A stretch of 64,000 bases of DNA from Malaya genurostris (lineage: Eukaryota > Arthropoda > Insecta > Diptera > Culicidae). How positions within the stretch are numbered: position 1 is the stretch's first letter; the number at the start of each line of letters is the position of its first letter. A program made the translations under genes and the position numbers. Location of the stretch: contig NC_080571.1 in NCBI RefSeq assembly GCF_030247185.1, positions 65,944,172-66,008,171 of the forward strand, in the 5' to 3' direction. The notes below the pieces were generated by a model that was not told where the DNA came from, did no database searches, and saw only the letters and a program-made list of their open reading frames with translations. Below, one piece after another: positions 45,077 through 55,460 of the stretch.

Positions 45077-47731
45077 CTAATACAGAGAGCGAATCGATTC
45101 AATTGAAGATTGCATCGATTTTTGTCGGAATTTGCTTATAATATTATGTGACATTACATCTAATGGTTCTATATTTGTGAGTCTGTGTAACTCATTTGTA
45201 CTAAACCAGGGAGGACGCTTCAGAATCATTTTCAGAATTTTATTCTGAATCCTTTGAAGCGTTTTCTTCCTGGTGGAACAACAGCTTGACCAAATTGGTA
45301 CCGCATAAAGCATGGCTGGTCTGAAAATTTGTTTATAAATTAACAATTTGTTTTTTAGACAGAGCTTAGAATTTCTGTTTATAATAGGATATAAACATTT
45401 AATATATTTATTACACTTTGCCTGGATTCCTTCAATGTGATCCTTGAAAGTGAGTTTTTTGTCATACGTTAAACCTAAGTATTTAGCTTGATCAGACCAT
45501 GTCAATTCCAAGCCATTCAATTTGAGAATGTGATTATTGTTTGGTTTAAGAAAAGAAGCTCTTGGCTTGTGAGGAAAGATAATTAATTGCGTTTTTGCTG
45601 CATTTGGTTTAATTTTCCATTTTGACAGATAATCACTGAAAATATTTAAACTTCTTTGTAGGCGACTGCAGATCACTCTTAGATTTCTACCTGTGGCTAA
45701 CAGACTTGTGTCGTCACAGAATAGCGATTTCTGACAACCAACGGGTAGATTTGGAAGATCAGAAGTGAAAATATTATACAAGATTGGAGCTACACTCGAA
45801 CCCTGCGGAACACCGGCTCGTACGGGTAGCAATTCAGATTTACAATTCTGATAGCTAACCTGAAGAGTACGATCAGTTAAATAATTTTGAATCATTTTGA
45901 TCAAATAAATAGGAAACTGGAAATCAGACATTTTTGCTATTAAACCTTTGTGCCAAACACTGTCGAATGCTTTTTCTATGTCTAGAAGAGCAACTCCAGT
46001 GGATAACCCAGAAGATTTATTTGATTTTATCATGTTCGTTACTCTGACAAGTTGATGAGTAGTTGAATGTTCATGACGAAATCCAAACTGCTCTGGTAAA
46101 AAAATTGAATTCTCATTTATATGAGTCATCATTCTTAACAAGATAATTTTTTCAAAAAGTTTACTGATAGAAGAAAGTAAGCTAATTGGGCGATAACTTG
46201 ATGTTTCTGCTGGGTTTTTATCAGGTTTTAGGATAGGAATAACTTTAGCGTTTTTCCATCTTTTTGGGAAGTAAGCTAATGAAAAACACTTGTTGAAAAT
46301 TTTAACCAGGAGTCTCAAGGCAACATCGGGAAGATTTTTAATAAGAATATTAAAAATTCCATCATTACCAGGAGCCTTCATGTTTTTGAGTTTCCTAATA
46401 ATTGATTTAATTTCATCAAAATTCGTCTCAATAATGTCATCGTGTGATAACACTTGGGTTGAAATATGATCATACTTCAGTGAGACTTCATTTTCAATAG
46501 GACTCACAACGTTTAAATTAAAATTGTGGACACTCTCGAACTGCTGAGCTAGCTTTTGAGCTTTTTCACCATTTGTAAGAAGTATTTGATTTCCTTCCTT
46601 GAGGGCAGGAATTGGTTTCTGAGGTTTCTTAAGAACCTTAGAAAGTTTCCAGAAAGGTTTAGAATATGGTTTAATTTGTTCAACTTCTTTAGCGAAATTT
46701 TCATTTCGCAAAAGAGTAAATCTATGTTTAATTTCTTTTTGTAAATCCTTAACTATGTTTTTCATAGCAGGATCACGAGAACGTTGATATTGTCGTCGAC
46801 GAACATTCTTCAACCGAATGAGCAGTTGAAGATTGTCATCGATGATAGGAGAATTTAATTTAGTTTGAGCTTTGGGAACTGAAAGATTTCTAGCTTCGAT
46901 AATATAATGATTCAAATTATCAATTGCTGTGTCGATATCCGCAGAATTTTCTAAAATAGTTTCATGATCCACATGATTTTCAATGTGAGATCTGTAATCC
47001 AACCAATTTGCTCTATGATAGTTGAAAATAGAACTAATTGGATTAATTATAGCTTCGTTGGAAAGTCTGAATGTTACAGGAAGATGATCTGAGTCAAAAT
47101 CAGCATGAGTAATCGGTTCACTACAAATGTGACTTTGATCTGTTAGAACCAGATCAATTGTAGACGGGTTTTTCACGGAAGAGAAACAAGTAGGATTACT
47201 GGGATGAAGAACTGTAAAGTAACCAGCTGAGAGTTGATTATGAAGTATTTTACCATTACTGTTATTTTGCCTACAATTCCACTGGACATGCTTAGCATTT
47301 AAGTCCCCTATTACGAAAAATTTCGATCGATATCTTGTAAGTTTTTGCAAATCGCCTTTAAAGAAATTTAATTGTTCGCCGGTGCATTGGAATGGCAAAT
47401 ATGCTCCAGCGATGAAATAAATTCCATGAATGGTTTCAACTTCGATTCCCAAGCTTTCAATAACTTTAGTATTGAAAGAAGGTAAAATTCGATGTTTAAT
47501 TTGCCGTTGGACAAAAATGGCAACTCCACCACCAATTCCAGTAAACCTGTCAAATCGATGAACCACATAATGTGGATTACTTTTCAATTTTACATTTGGT
47601 TTAAGAAAAGTTTCTGTCACAATGGCAATATGAATTTTGTGAACTTTGAGAAAATTATAAAATTCATCTTCACTCGATTTCAAAGATCGAGCATTCCAAT
47701 TTAAAATATTCAAATAATTATTTAACATCAC
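45077..47731 (-). CDS. ORF2: endonuclease-reverse transcriptase, intact
   Basis: An 884-residue protein, a normal length for Jockey ORF2. The N-terminal apurinic-like endonuclease (about 1-230) has LNWNARSL, VTETFL (catalytic Glu region), GDLNAKHVQWN and SDHLPVTF. The RT (about 480-740) has SYRPISLLSSISKLFEK, motif A ALLDIEKAFDSVW with the catalytic Asp at about 584, RAGVPQGSSVAPILYN, and motif C FCDD (about 671-674; Cys replaces the usual Ala). The C-terminal part ends SIESIRSLY. It would nick target DNA and prime reverse transcription from it. The ATG lies inside the end of ORF1 (14-nt overlap), suggesting coupled reinitiation. No stops or shifts. This copy keeps the motif A Asp, so its enzyme may be active if expressed. 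Confidence 0.95.
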   Translation of the reverse strand: MMLNNYLNILNWNARSLKSSEDEFYNFLKVHKIHIAIVTETFLKPNVKLKSNPHYVVHRFDRFTGIGGGVAIFVQRQIKHRILPSFNTKVIESLGIEVETIHGIYFIAGAYLPFQCTGEQLNFFKGDLQKLTRYRSKFFVIGDLNAKHVQWNCRQNNSNGKILHNQLSAGYFTVLHPSNPTCFSSVKNPSTIDLVLTDQSHICSEPITHADFDSDHLPVTFRLSNEAIINPISSIFNYHRANWLDYRSHIENHVDHETILENSADIDTAIDNLNHYIIEARNLSVPKAQTKLNSPIIDDNLQLLIRLKNVRRRQYQRSRDPAMKNIVKDLQKEIKHRFTLLRNENFAKEVEQIKPYSKPFWKLSKVLKKPQKPIPALKEGNQILLTNGEKAQKLAQQFESVHNFNLNVVSPIENEVSLKYDHISTQVLSHDDIIETNFDEIKSIIRKLKNMKAPGNDGIFNILIKNLPDVALRLLVKIFNKCFSLAYFPKRWKNAKVIPILKPDKNPAETSSYRPISLLSSISKLFEKIILLRMMTHINENSIFLPEQFGFRHEHSTTHQLVRVTNMIKSNKSSGLSTGVALLDIEKAFDSVWHKGLIAKMSDFQFPIYLIKMIQNYLTDRTLQVSYQNCKSELLPVRAGVPQGSSVAPILYNIFTSDLPNLPVGCQKSLFCDDTSLLATGRNLRVICSRLQRSLNIFSDYLSKWKIKPNAAKTQLIIFPHKPRASFLKPNNNHILKLNGLELTWSDQAKYLGLTYDKKLTFKDHIEGIQAKCNKYIKCLYPIINRNSKLCLKNKLLIYKQIFRPAMLYAVPIWSSCCSTRKKTLQRIQNKILKMILKRPPWFSTNELHRLTNIEPLDVMSHNIISKFRQKSMQSSIESIRSLY

Positions 47732-48647
47732 TGTTAAATTTTAAATTCATTATAATATTATTTGCAAATTTCCATCCGATTTGAAATGCTTCAAAAAGTG
47801 ATGAAGTCGAATTCATTTGGATGATCATTTGAAAAAGTTGATCTTGTAGGTAGATCATTTTATTTTCAGTTATATCGCCTAAATCGACTTCATTTAAAGA
47901 AGCGAATGGCATTGAAGGAATATTTGTAGGTAGACTGCCATTAGAAGAAGATGATTTGGCCGGTCTACCTATTAATAAATTGTTTTCGTTAGAAGAAGAA
48001 CTGCAAGGCGGTCCTGTGTTTTGATTATTTACATTAGAAGAAATAGGAGATAGATTTCTACCTAATATACCAGCATAACTGACATTAGAAGAAGATGATG
48101 ACGAGGTCGATCTACCTGTCAATAAATTGTTTTCGTTAGAAGACGAATTGGCAGGTGCCTTAGAAGAATTTTCAGGTATGTTCTGTAAATTTAAGGTCGT
48201 TGATTTGACTTGTTGTCTAAGCGAACGAGCGTTTAAAATTTTTTCCCTGACAGGACATTTCAAATAATTGGATTTATGATTTCCATTGCAATTTGAACAT
48301 GAAAATTTATCAGTGGTTTCATTCATTGGACAAGCGTCTTTCGAATGCGATTTACCACAATTCAAACACCGTATATCCATATGACAATTTTTGGTTCCAT
48401 GACCGAAGCCTTGGCAACGACGACATTGCGTTAAGTTTGCAATACGATTATGCCGTTTATAATGTTCCCAATGAATTTTAATGTGGGAAATGAAACGTAC
48501 ATTTTCTAAAGTTTTCAAATTGTTTACATCACTTCGATTGAAGTGTATTAGGTAAAGTTCATGGGAAATTCCAGAGCGTGGTTTAGAAGTACCATTCGCT
48601 CTTTTTTTCATAAGTATTACTTGGGAAGGGGCAAAACCAAGCAATTC
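47718..48647 (-). CDS. ORF1: nucleic-acid-binding Gag-like protein, 5'-truncated
   Basis: The frame enters from the truncation point (GFAPSQVILMKKRANG) and runs to a stop overlapping ORF2. Three zinc knuckles follow in series: CRRCQGFGHGTKNC, CLNCGKSHSKDAC and CSNCNGNHKSNYLKC. After them comes a Ser/Asn-rich linker with repeated SSNENNLLTGR-like units, then a conserved C-terminal segment (MIYLQDQLFQMIIQMNSTSS). The family role is RNA binding and RNP formation. Compared with the plus copy it lacks about 22 more N-terminal residues and has a shorter linker. There is no start codon of its own at the 5' end. Confidence 0.9.
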   Translation of the reverse strand, partial: ELLGFAPSQVILMKKRANGTSKPRSGISHELYLIHFNRSDVNNLKTLENVRFISHIKIHWEHYKRHNRIANLTQCRRCQGFGHGTKNCHMDIRCLNCGKSHSKDACPMNETTDKFSCSNCNGNHKSNYLKCPVREKILNARSLRQQVKSTTLNLQNIPENSSKAPANSSSNENNLLTGRSTSSSSSSNVSYAGILGRNLSPISSNVNNQNTGPPCSSSSNENNLLIGRPAKSSSSNGSLPTNIPSMPFASLNEVDLGDITENKMIYLQDQLFQMIIQMNSTSSLFEAFQIGWKFANNIIMNLKFNSDVK

Positions 48648-48663
48648 TTACCTTGCTTGGTGT

Positions 48664-50178
48664 CATTATCCTAATTTAACTACGAAATGATACTGATCGA
48701 AAAACATGATAATATTACCTCTAAATTGTTTAGATATTCGTGTTCGACAAATTTATATCCCGGTAAACGTGCTCAGCCAGGTGGTTGGAAAAAGTTAATA
48801 GAAGGTCAGGTGAGAAGCTTTAGATCACTTTCCCTTACAGTGATAATGTTCAAAAGAGTTTGACATGTTGCTAGCCTGAACCATATGAAAATTGGAAAAT
48901 TTGATTACCAATGAATATGACATCGAGTTGCAACAGCTGCCCGGAGAACCACCTATCGTATTAACAGCAAACATTTACCGTCTACGGTGGGTTGTGCCGG
49001 TCATTAGGATGTCGGCCGATAATCTAGTAAAATGGTTTTTTTTCCAACTGCACCAAAGACAAACGAACCACATTGAGCAGGTGGATCGTCCGGGTAGATT
49101 CGAAAAGGGTTTGATCCTGTGTTACTGGCAATCGAGCTGTTTGAAGACGGGTACTTATTACGGCTAAGGACTTTGCAGGCGGCGGCTAATGGATAAGATA
49201 AGAGAAAAAAAGCATTTCGTTGTAATTAATATTTGTTTTGTTTTGAATAATCATACACAGAGTGCAGAATGATGAATTTTAGTAGCGTCCAAGCATCAGG
49301 TAAAATTTTTCACTGTCAGCTTTCTGTTCCAATGGAAGTGATAATTGTAATTGATTTGGGGCTAGAGCAAGTAGTCCACGACTATTGAAAGGCAAACAAA
49401 TTCTATTAGATTCGCAACACAGTAAGTTAACAATAGTTTGCGATAACTACTTGAAGTTTTGAAAACTGTCGACACTGTTGAATCTCAACATTTCTTTAAA
49501 CGAAATCAACGGGTGCGTACACAGAAAGAAAAGATGAAACTTACACGACATGTAAACCGATAGTACTATGAAATAGACATCAGTTGAAACGAAAATCTGA
49601 TTTAAAACCAAGATTGATGTAAAATTACATTAAAATTCATTTAGTTTTTCATTGAACAAGACTATATATTTACAAACCGCTTCGTTTTGTAATGTAAATT
49701 TCCATTCAATTGCCTGCTCCAAATATGTGCAGGAAAATAAATGTAAAATCACAAAATATTTTTATCTGTGTATTTTTTCATCACGACAATGTCCGGTCAC
49801 ATGTAGCGGATCCGTACAAAAGCTTATAGTGGATCCGTTCAAAGGTTTATAGTAGATAGGAAATTCTGTTTTTTGTTGTGGTATAGATTCTCAGTTATAC
49901 GGCTACCCTTTTGTTTTTGATTCAGTACACTTTTCCGTAGAGCTAACATATGAATTATTGTTAATTGAATAGTGCGCTATTTCATAATTGAGCTACTCGT
50001 CACTATGTATTACGAATACTGCACGAACTTTGTAAATTTCGTCGACTGAAGCACTCATTTTATCGTACGGTACAAAGATTAAATCAAACGAAATTCGTAA
50101 AATGGCAGAATTTCACAAAAATGATTCGAATCGGTGATGAAAAAACAGTTCGTGATTCATTATGTAGCCCCGTAAATT
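48664..50178. other. Spacer between the head-to-head LINEs
   Basis: 1.5 kb of host sequence with MITE B at 49520-49770. A 91-codon frame at 48892-49167 has no domain I recognise. It ends in the target duplication of the plus LINE (AACATGTGTTAGCT, 50179-50192). Confidence 0.5.
49520..49770. mobile_element. MITE B, free-standing copy
   Basis: It starts CACAGAAAGAAAAGATGAAA and ends AATATTTTTATCTGTG, with TTACACGACATGTAAA near the left end. It matches the copy nested at 22348-22629. Confidence 0.7.
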
Positions 50179-50193
50179 AACATGTGTTAGCTA

Positions 50194-51258
50194 TATGATA
50201 TAAAATCAGACAGACCCTTCAAGGCTGTCTTGAAAGGCTTATCAAATGATCCAAGTATTGATGAAATTAAAAATGAAATAAAAGAATTGCTTGGTTTTGC
50301 CCCTTCCCAAGTAATACTTATGAAAAAAAGAGCGAATGGTACTTCTAAACCACGCCCTGGAATTTCCCATGAACTTTACCTAATACACTTCAATCGAAGT
50401 GATGTAAACAATTTGAAAACTTTAGAAAAAGTACGTTTCATTTCCCACATTAAAATTCATTGGGAACATTATAAACGGCATAATCGTATTGCAAACTTAA
50501 CGCAATGTCGTCGTTGCCAAGGCTTCGGTCATGGAACCAAAAATTGTCATATGGATATACGGTGTTTGAATTGTGGTAAATCGCATTCGAAAGACGTTTG
50601 TCCAATGAATGAAACCACTGATAAATTTTCATGTTCAAATTGCAATGGAAATCATAAATCCAATTATTTGAAATGTCCTGTCAGGGAAAAAATTATAAAC
50701 GCTCGTTCGCTTAGACAACAAGTCAAATCAACGACCTTAAATTTACAGAACATACCTGAAAATCAAAAAACCGTTACAAATGCCACGCCTAATTCTTCTA
50801 AGGCAAGTATTTCTTCGAACTTAAAACAAAAAACAGGTACGCCTGCCAATTCGTCTTCTAACGAAAACAATTTATTGACAGGTAGATCGACCTCGTCATC
50901 ATCTTCTTCTAATGTCAGTTATGCTGGTATATTAGGTAGAAATCTACCACCTATTTCTTCTAATTCTAATTGCAGTCCATCTTCTAACGAAAACAATTTA
51001 TTAATAGGTAGACCGGCCAAATCATCTTCTTCTAATGGCAGTCTACCTACAAATATTCCTTCAATGCCATTCGCTTCTTTAAATGAAGTCGATTTAGGCG
51101 ATATAACTGAAAATAAAATGATCTACCTACAAGATCAACTTTTTCAAATGATCATCCAAATGAATTCGACTTCATCACTTTTTGAAGCATTTCAAATCGG
51201 ATGGAAATTTGCAAATAATATTATAATGAATTTAAAATTTAACAGTGATGTTAAATAA
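50194..51258 (+). CDS. ORF1: Gag-like zinc-knuckle protein, 5'-truncated
   Basis: The frame is open from the element edge (YDIKSDRPFKAVLKGLSNDP) with no ATG at the true N-terminus; RPFKAVLKGL begins the conserved core typical of Jockey ORF1. About 93 residues after LKGL begin three zinc knuckles: CRRCQGFGHGTKNC, CLNCGKSHSKDVC and CSNCNGNHKSNYLKC. A Ser/Asn-rich linker follows with repeated SSNENNLL(T/I)GR units, then a conserved tail. The linker differs from the minus copy by in-frame insertions and deletions around TPNSSKASISSNLKQKTGTP. The stop overlaps the ORF2 start by 14 nt. Expected role: binding element RNA in the RNP. Confidence 0.9.
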   Translation, partial: YDIKSDRPFKAVLKGLSNDPSIDEIKNEIKELLGFAPSQVILMKKRANGTSKPRPGISHELYLIHFNRSDVNNLKTLEKVRFISHIKIHWEHYKRHNRIANLTQCRRCQGFGHGTKNCHMDIRCLNCGKSHSKDVCPMNETTDKFSCSNCNGNHKSNYLKCPVREKIINARSLRQQVKSTTLNLQNIPENQKTVTNATPNSSKASISSNLKQKTGTPANSSSNENNLLTGRSTSSSSSSNVSYAGILGRNLPPISSNSNCSPSSNENNLLIGRPAKSSSSNGSLPTNIPSMPFASLNEVDLGDITENKMIYLQDQLFQMIIQMNSTSSLFEAFQIGWKFANNIIMNLKFNSDVK

Positions 51259-53899
51259 TCATTTGAACATTTTAAATTGGAATGCTCGATCTTTGAAATC
51301 GAGTGAAGATGAATTTTATAATTTTCTCGAAGTTCACAAAATCCATATTGCCATTGTGACAGAAACTTTTCTTAAACCAAATGTCAAATTGAAAAGTAAT
51401 CCACATTATGTGGTTCATCGATTTGACAGGTTTACTGGAATGGGTGGTGGAGTTGCCATTTTTGTCCAACGGCAAATTAAACATCGAATTTTACCTTCTT
51501 TCAATACTAAAGTTATTGAAAGCTTGGGAATCGAAGTTGAAACCATTCATGGAATTTATTTCATCGCTGGAGCATATTTGCCATTCCAATGCACCGGCGA
51601 ACAATTAAATTTCTTTAAAGGCGATTTGCAAAAACTCACAAGATATCGATCGAAATTTTTCGTAATAGGGGACTTAAATGCTAAGCATGTCCAGTGGAAT
51701 TGTAGGCAAAATAACAGTAATGGTAATATACTTCATAATCAACTCTCAGCTGGTTACTTCACAGTTCTTCATCCCAGTAATCCTACTTGTTTCTCTTCCG
51801 TGAAAAACCCGTCTACAATTGATCTGGTTCTAACGGATCAAAGTCACATTTGTAGTGAACCGATTACACATGCTGACTTTGACTCAGATCATCTTCCAGT
51901 AACATTCAGACTTTCCAACGAAGCTATAACTAATCCAATTAGTTCTATATTCAACTATCATAGAGCAAATTGGTTGGATTACAGATCTCACATTGAAAAT
52001 CATGTGGATCATGAAACTATTTTAGAAAATTCTGCGGACATCGACACAGTAATTGATAATTTGAATCATTACATTATCGAAGCTAGAAATCTTTCAGTTC
52101 CCAAAGCTCCAACTAAATTAAATTCTCCTATCATCGATGACAATCTTCAACTGCTCATTCGGTTGAAGAATGTTCGTCGACGACAGTATCAACGTTCTCG
52201 TGATCCTGCTATGAAAAACATAGTTAAGGATTTACAAAAAGAAATTAAACATAGATTTACTCTTTTGCAAAATGAAAATTTCGCTAAAGAAGTTGAACAA
52301 ATTAAACCATATTCTAAACCTTTCTGGAAACTTTCTAAGGTTCTTAAGAAACCTCAGAAACCAATTCCTGCTCTCAAGGAAGGAAATCAAATACTTCTTA
52401 CAAATGGCGAAAAAGCTCAAAAACTTGCTCAGCAGTTTGAGAGTGTACACAATTTTAATTTGAACGTTGTGAGTCCTATTGAAAATGAAGTCTCACTGAA
52501 ATATGAGCATATTTCAACCCAAGTGTTATCACACGATGACATTATTGAGACGAATTTTGATGAAATTAAATCAATTATTAGGAAACTCAAAAACATGAAG
52601 GCTCCTGGTAATGATGGAATTTTTAATATTCTTATTAAAAATCTTCCCGATGTTGCCTTGAGACTCCTGGTTAAAATTTTCAACAAGTGTTTTTCATTAA
52701 CTTACTTCCCAAATAGATGGAAAAACGCCAAAGTAATTCCTATCCTGAAACCTGATAAAAATCCAGCAGAAACATCAAGTTATCGACCAATTAGCTTACT
52801 TTCTTCTATCAGTAAACTTTTTGAAAAAATTATCTTGTTAAGAATGATGACTCATATAAATGAAAATTCAATTTTTTTACCAGAACAGTTTGGATTTCGT
52901 CATGAACATTCAACTACTCATCAACTTGTCAGAGTAACGAACATGATAAAAGCAAATAAATCTTCTGGGTTATCCACTGGAGTTGCACTTCTAGGCATAG
53001 AAAAAGCATTCGACAGTGTTTGGCACAAAGGTTTAATAGCAAAAATGTCTGATTTCCAGTTTCCTATTTATTTGATCAAAATGATTCAAAATTATTTAAC
53101 TGATCGTACTCTTCAGGTTAGCTATCAGAATTGTAAATCTGAATTGCTACCCGTACGAGCCGGTGTTCCGCAGGGCTCGAGCGTAGCTCCAATCTTGTAT
53201 AATATTTTCACTTCTGATCTTCCAAATCTACCCGTTGGTTGTCAGAAATCGTTATTCTGTGACGACACAAGTCTGTTAGCCACAGGTAGAAATCTAAGAG
53301 TGATCTGCAGTCGCCTACAAAGAAGTTTAAATATTTTCAGTGATTATCTGTCAAAATGGAAAATTAAACCAAATGCAGCAAAAACGCAATTAATTATCTT
53401 TCCTCATAAGCCAAGAGCTTCTTTTCTTAAACCAAACAATAATCACATTCTCAAATTGAATGGCGTGGAATTGACATGGTCTGATCAAGCTAAATACTTA
53501 GGTTTAACGTATGACAAAAAACTCACTTTCAAGGATCACATTGAAGGAATCCAGGCAAAGTGTAATAAATATATTAAATGTTTATATCCTCTTATAAACA
53601 GAAATTCTAAGCTCTGTCTAAAAAACAAGTTGTTAATTTATAAACAAATTTTCAGACCAGCCATGCTTTATGCAGTACCAATTTGGTCAAGTTGTTGTTC
53701 CACCAGGAAGAAAACGCTTCAAAGGATTCAGAATAAAATTCTGAAAATGATTTTGAAGCGTCCTCCCTGGTTTAGTACAAATGAGTTACACAGACTCACA
53801 AATATAGAACCATTAGATGTAATGTCACATAATATTATAAGCAAATTCCGACAAAAATCGATGCAATCTTCAATTGAATCGATTCGCTCTCTGTATTAG
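51245..53899 (+). CDS. ORF2: endonuclease-reverse transcriptase, motif A mutated
   Basis: An 884-residue open frame, colinear with the minus-copy ORF2 and different at only a handful of positions. The endonuclease motifs (LNWNARSL, VTETFL, GDLNAKHVQWN, SDHLPVTF) are intact. In the RT, motif A reads ALLGIEKAFDSVW: codon GGC at 52994-52996 (residue 584) replaces the GAC of the other copy, so the expected catalytic Asp is Gly. QGSSVAPILYN and FCDD (Asp 673-674) are unchanged. Reverse transcription by this copy should be abolished, though the endonuclease could remain. No stops or shifts. The 14-nt overlap with ORF1 suggests coupled translation. Confidence 0.95.
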   Translation: MMLNNHLNILNWNARSLKSSEDEFYNFLEVHKIHIAIVTETFLKPNVKLKSNPHYVVHRFDRFTGMGGGVAIFVQRQIKHRILPSFNTKVIESLGIEVETIHGIYFIAGAYLPFQCTGEQLNFFKGDLQKLTRYRSKFFVIGDLNAKHVQWNCRQNNSNGNILHNQLSAGYFTVLHPSNPTCFSSVKNPSTIDLVLTDQSHICSEPITHADFDSDHLPVTFRLSNEAITNPISSIFNYHRANWLDYRSHIENHVDHETILENSADIDTVIDNLNHYIIEARNLSVPKAPTKLNSPIIDDNLQLLIRLKNVRRRQYQRSRDPAMKNIVKDLQKEIKHRFTLLQNENFAKEVEQIKPYSKPFWKLSKVLKKPQKPIPALKEGNQILLTNGEKAQKLAQQFESVHNFNLNVVSPIENEVSLKYEHISTQVLSHDDIIETNFDEIKSIIRKLKNMKAPGNDGIFNILIKNLPDVALRLLVKIFNKCFSLTYFPNRWKNAKVIPILKPDKNPAETSSYRPISLLSSISKLFEKIILLRMMTHINENSIFLPEQFGFRHEHSTTHQLVRVTNMIKANKSSGLSTGVALLGIEKAFDSVWHKGLIAKMSDFQFPIYLIKMIQNYLTDRTLQVSYQNCKSELLPVRAGVPQGSSVAPILYNIFTSDLPNLPVGCQKSLFCDDTSLLATGRNLRVICSRLQRSLNIFSDYLSKWKIKPNAAKTQLIIFPHKPRASFLKPNNNHILKLNGVELTWSDQAKYLGLTYDKKLTFKDHIEGIQAKCNKYIKCLYPLINRNSKLCLKNKLLIYKQIFRPAMLYAVPIWSSCCSTRKKTLQRIQNKILKMILKRPPWFSTNELHRLTNIEPLDVMSHNIISKFRQKSMQSSIESIRSLY

Positions 53900-54021
53900 T
53901 TAGTAAGTTAGTATATAAGTTCCTTTTCCCCATTACACAATACAAGTAGGTTTAGAATTTTCCCTGCACAAAAATCTCAGAATTGCGGAAGCAAATAATG
54001 TCCTCATGGTAATAACCAAAT

Positions 54022-54182
<161 letters not shown>

Positions 54183-54264
54183 GGGCTGAAAAGTCACCAC
54201 TTGTGGCTGAACACCCAATTTAAATCTTAATAATTTAATTTAAACTCATATTCCAATAAATAGT

Positions 54265-54307
<43 letters not shown>

Positions 54308-54714
54308 ATGTGTTAGCTTGTTAGTGTGATATGCGTCAGAAAAGTCTAAAATCAAAAGTTAAAATGTTACATTTTTATCGCTCGTATATGCGTATATTCT
54401 CAAGTGTGTAGCTATTTTAAACTTAGTTTGGGAAAATGAGAGTAGAAAAAATAACCTCCTCGACCATTAAAATTTGTTACAATCGTAAAAAAATTATGAT
54501 GCTTTACAAACTTTTCACACTTAGGCCGTCATGTCGATTTTTAACGCAATATTGCCATTTATTTTGTTTTGCCAGCCAATTTCCAATGCGTTTGTCATCA
54601 TATTGTGTATGAAAATCAAAACGATTTTCGTTATTTAATAAAAAATTATTCTTTGAGAAAAAAACGGCGCACGCATCGAAAGAAAAAAATAATGCGTACT
54701 ATGGGGATAGTGCT

Positions 54715-55460
54715 CCTTCAGATAACATCGTGAAGTATTGGTTTCGAAACTTCACTACCGATGAAGTCCGAAGCGACAGACACTTCGAAGAGAGTGCACA
54801 GGACAATGACAAAACAAGCATGCAGTTGTGTTGGCCGACCGAAAAGTGAAGGACTAAAAAATGCCACAAGTATTAGTACTGGTCACACACATACACAAAT
54901 ACACACACACATTATATTTTGGACGAGATTCTGGCGCTCAAAACATTATCCTGCCCTAGGATGCCGCTTATAATTATTCCGGACTAAAAACACGGAAGCC
55001 AACACACTTCGGAAGCGTGTTTGACAACGCGGATACAGAATTGGGAGGGTTTTTGATATCAATTGGAAGCTGTCCACTATTAGTCGTCAGACAACAGAAT
55101 GAGTGCCAGTTAATAGATTGAAGGTGATATCAGTACTCTGCAGTGGCCTAGAGAGATTGTTGGGTAGTAAAGGTTATGTTGTCGGTTTTCTGGGATCGTC
55201 ATGATACACTTTCCAAGGACTACTTCGAGAAAGAAAAACCATTAACAGTGGGCATTTGCAGTGCATTTTTGTAACGATTGAGAGCACTACGAAAAGTAAC
55301 GCACGGAACCACCGGAATTAAAGAACTTTGCAAACTATTGCTCTGTTAAAAATTCAGGAAAATGGTTATTCGGACTAAATCAAAAAGTTTGAAAGTCGCT
55401 GAAATAAGTGTCGACCTTATAGGGGACTACATCAAATAAAATTCAAAAGAATTATCTGAA
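54715..55460 (+). pseudogene. mariner transposase relic with deletions
   Basis: Pieces on the plus strand recall mariner transposases. VVLADRKVK (about 54818-54845) fits the linker region, SVFWDRHDTLSKDYFEKEKPL (about 55180-55245) the core around SVFWDxxGxxxxDYLEKGKT, and VDLIGDYIK (about 55410-55437) the C-terminal GDYxEK signature. CA-rich sequence near 54885-54915 and deletions separate them. Catalytic residues cannot be assigned. The central match is the most convincing. Confidence 0.55.

Larger units (their letters stand above)
44819..48649 (-). mobile_element. Jockey-clade non-LTR retrotransposon, minus copy
   Basis: A 3.8-kb insertion bounded by the perfect 14-bp duplication ACCTTGCTTGGTGT (44805-44818 and 48650-48663), with a ~42-nt poly-A tail (T run 44819-44860). 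It carries a 5'-truncated ORF1, a complete ORF2 overlapping it by 14 nt, and a ~215-bp 3' UTR with a short TA run. Nearly identical to the copy at 50193-54304. The truncation removes any 5' promoter, so transcription in its own right is unlikely. Confidence 0.95.

Noticed and set aside
46556..46744. Plus-strand frames inside the minus LINE (and mirror frames in the plus LINE)
   Set aside because: They are shadows of ORF1 and ORF2 on the opposite strand, present in both copies only because the copies are nearly identical.
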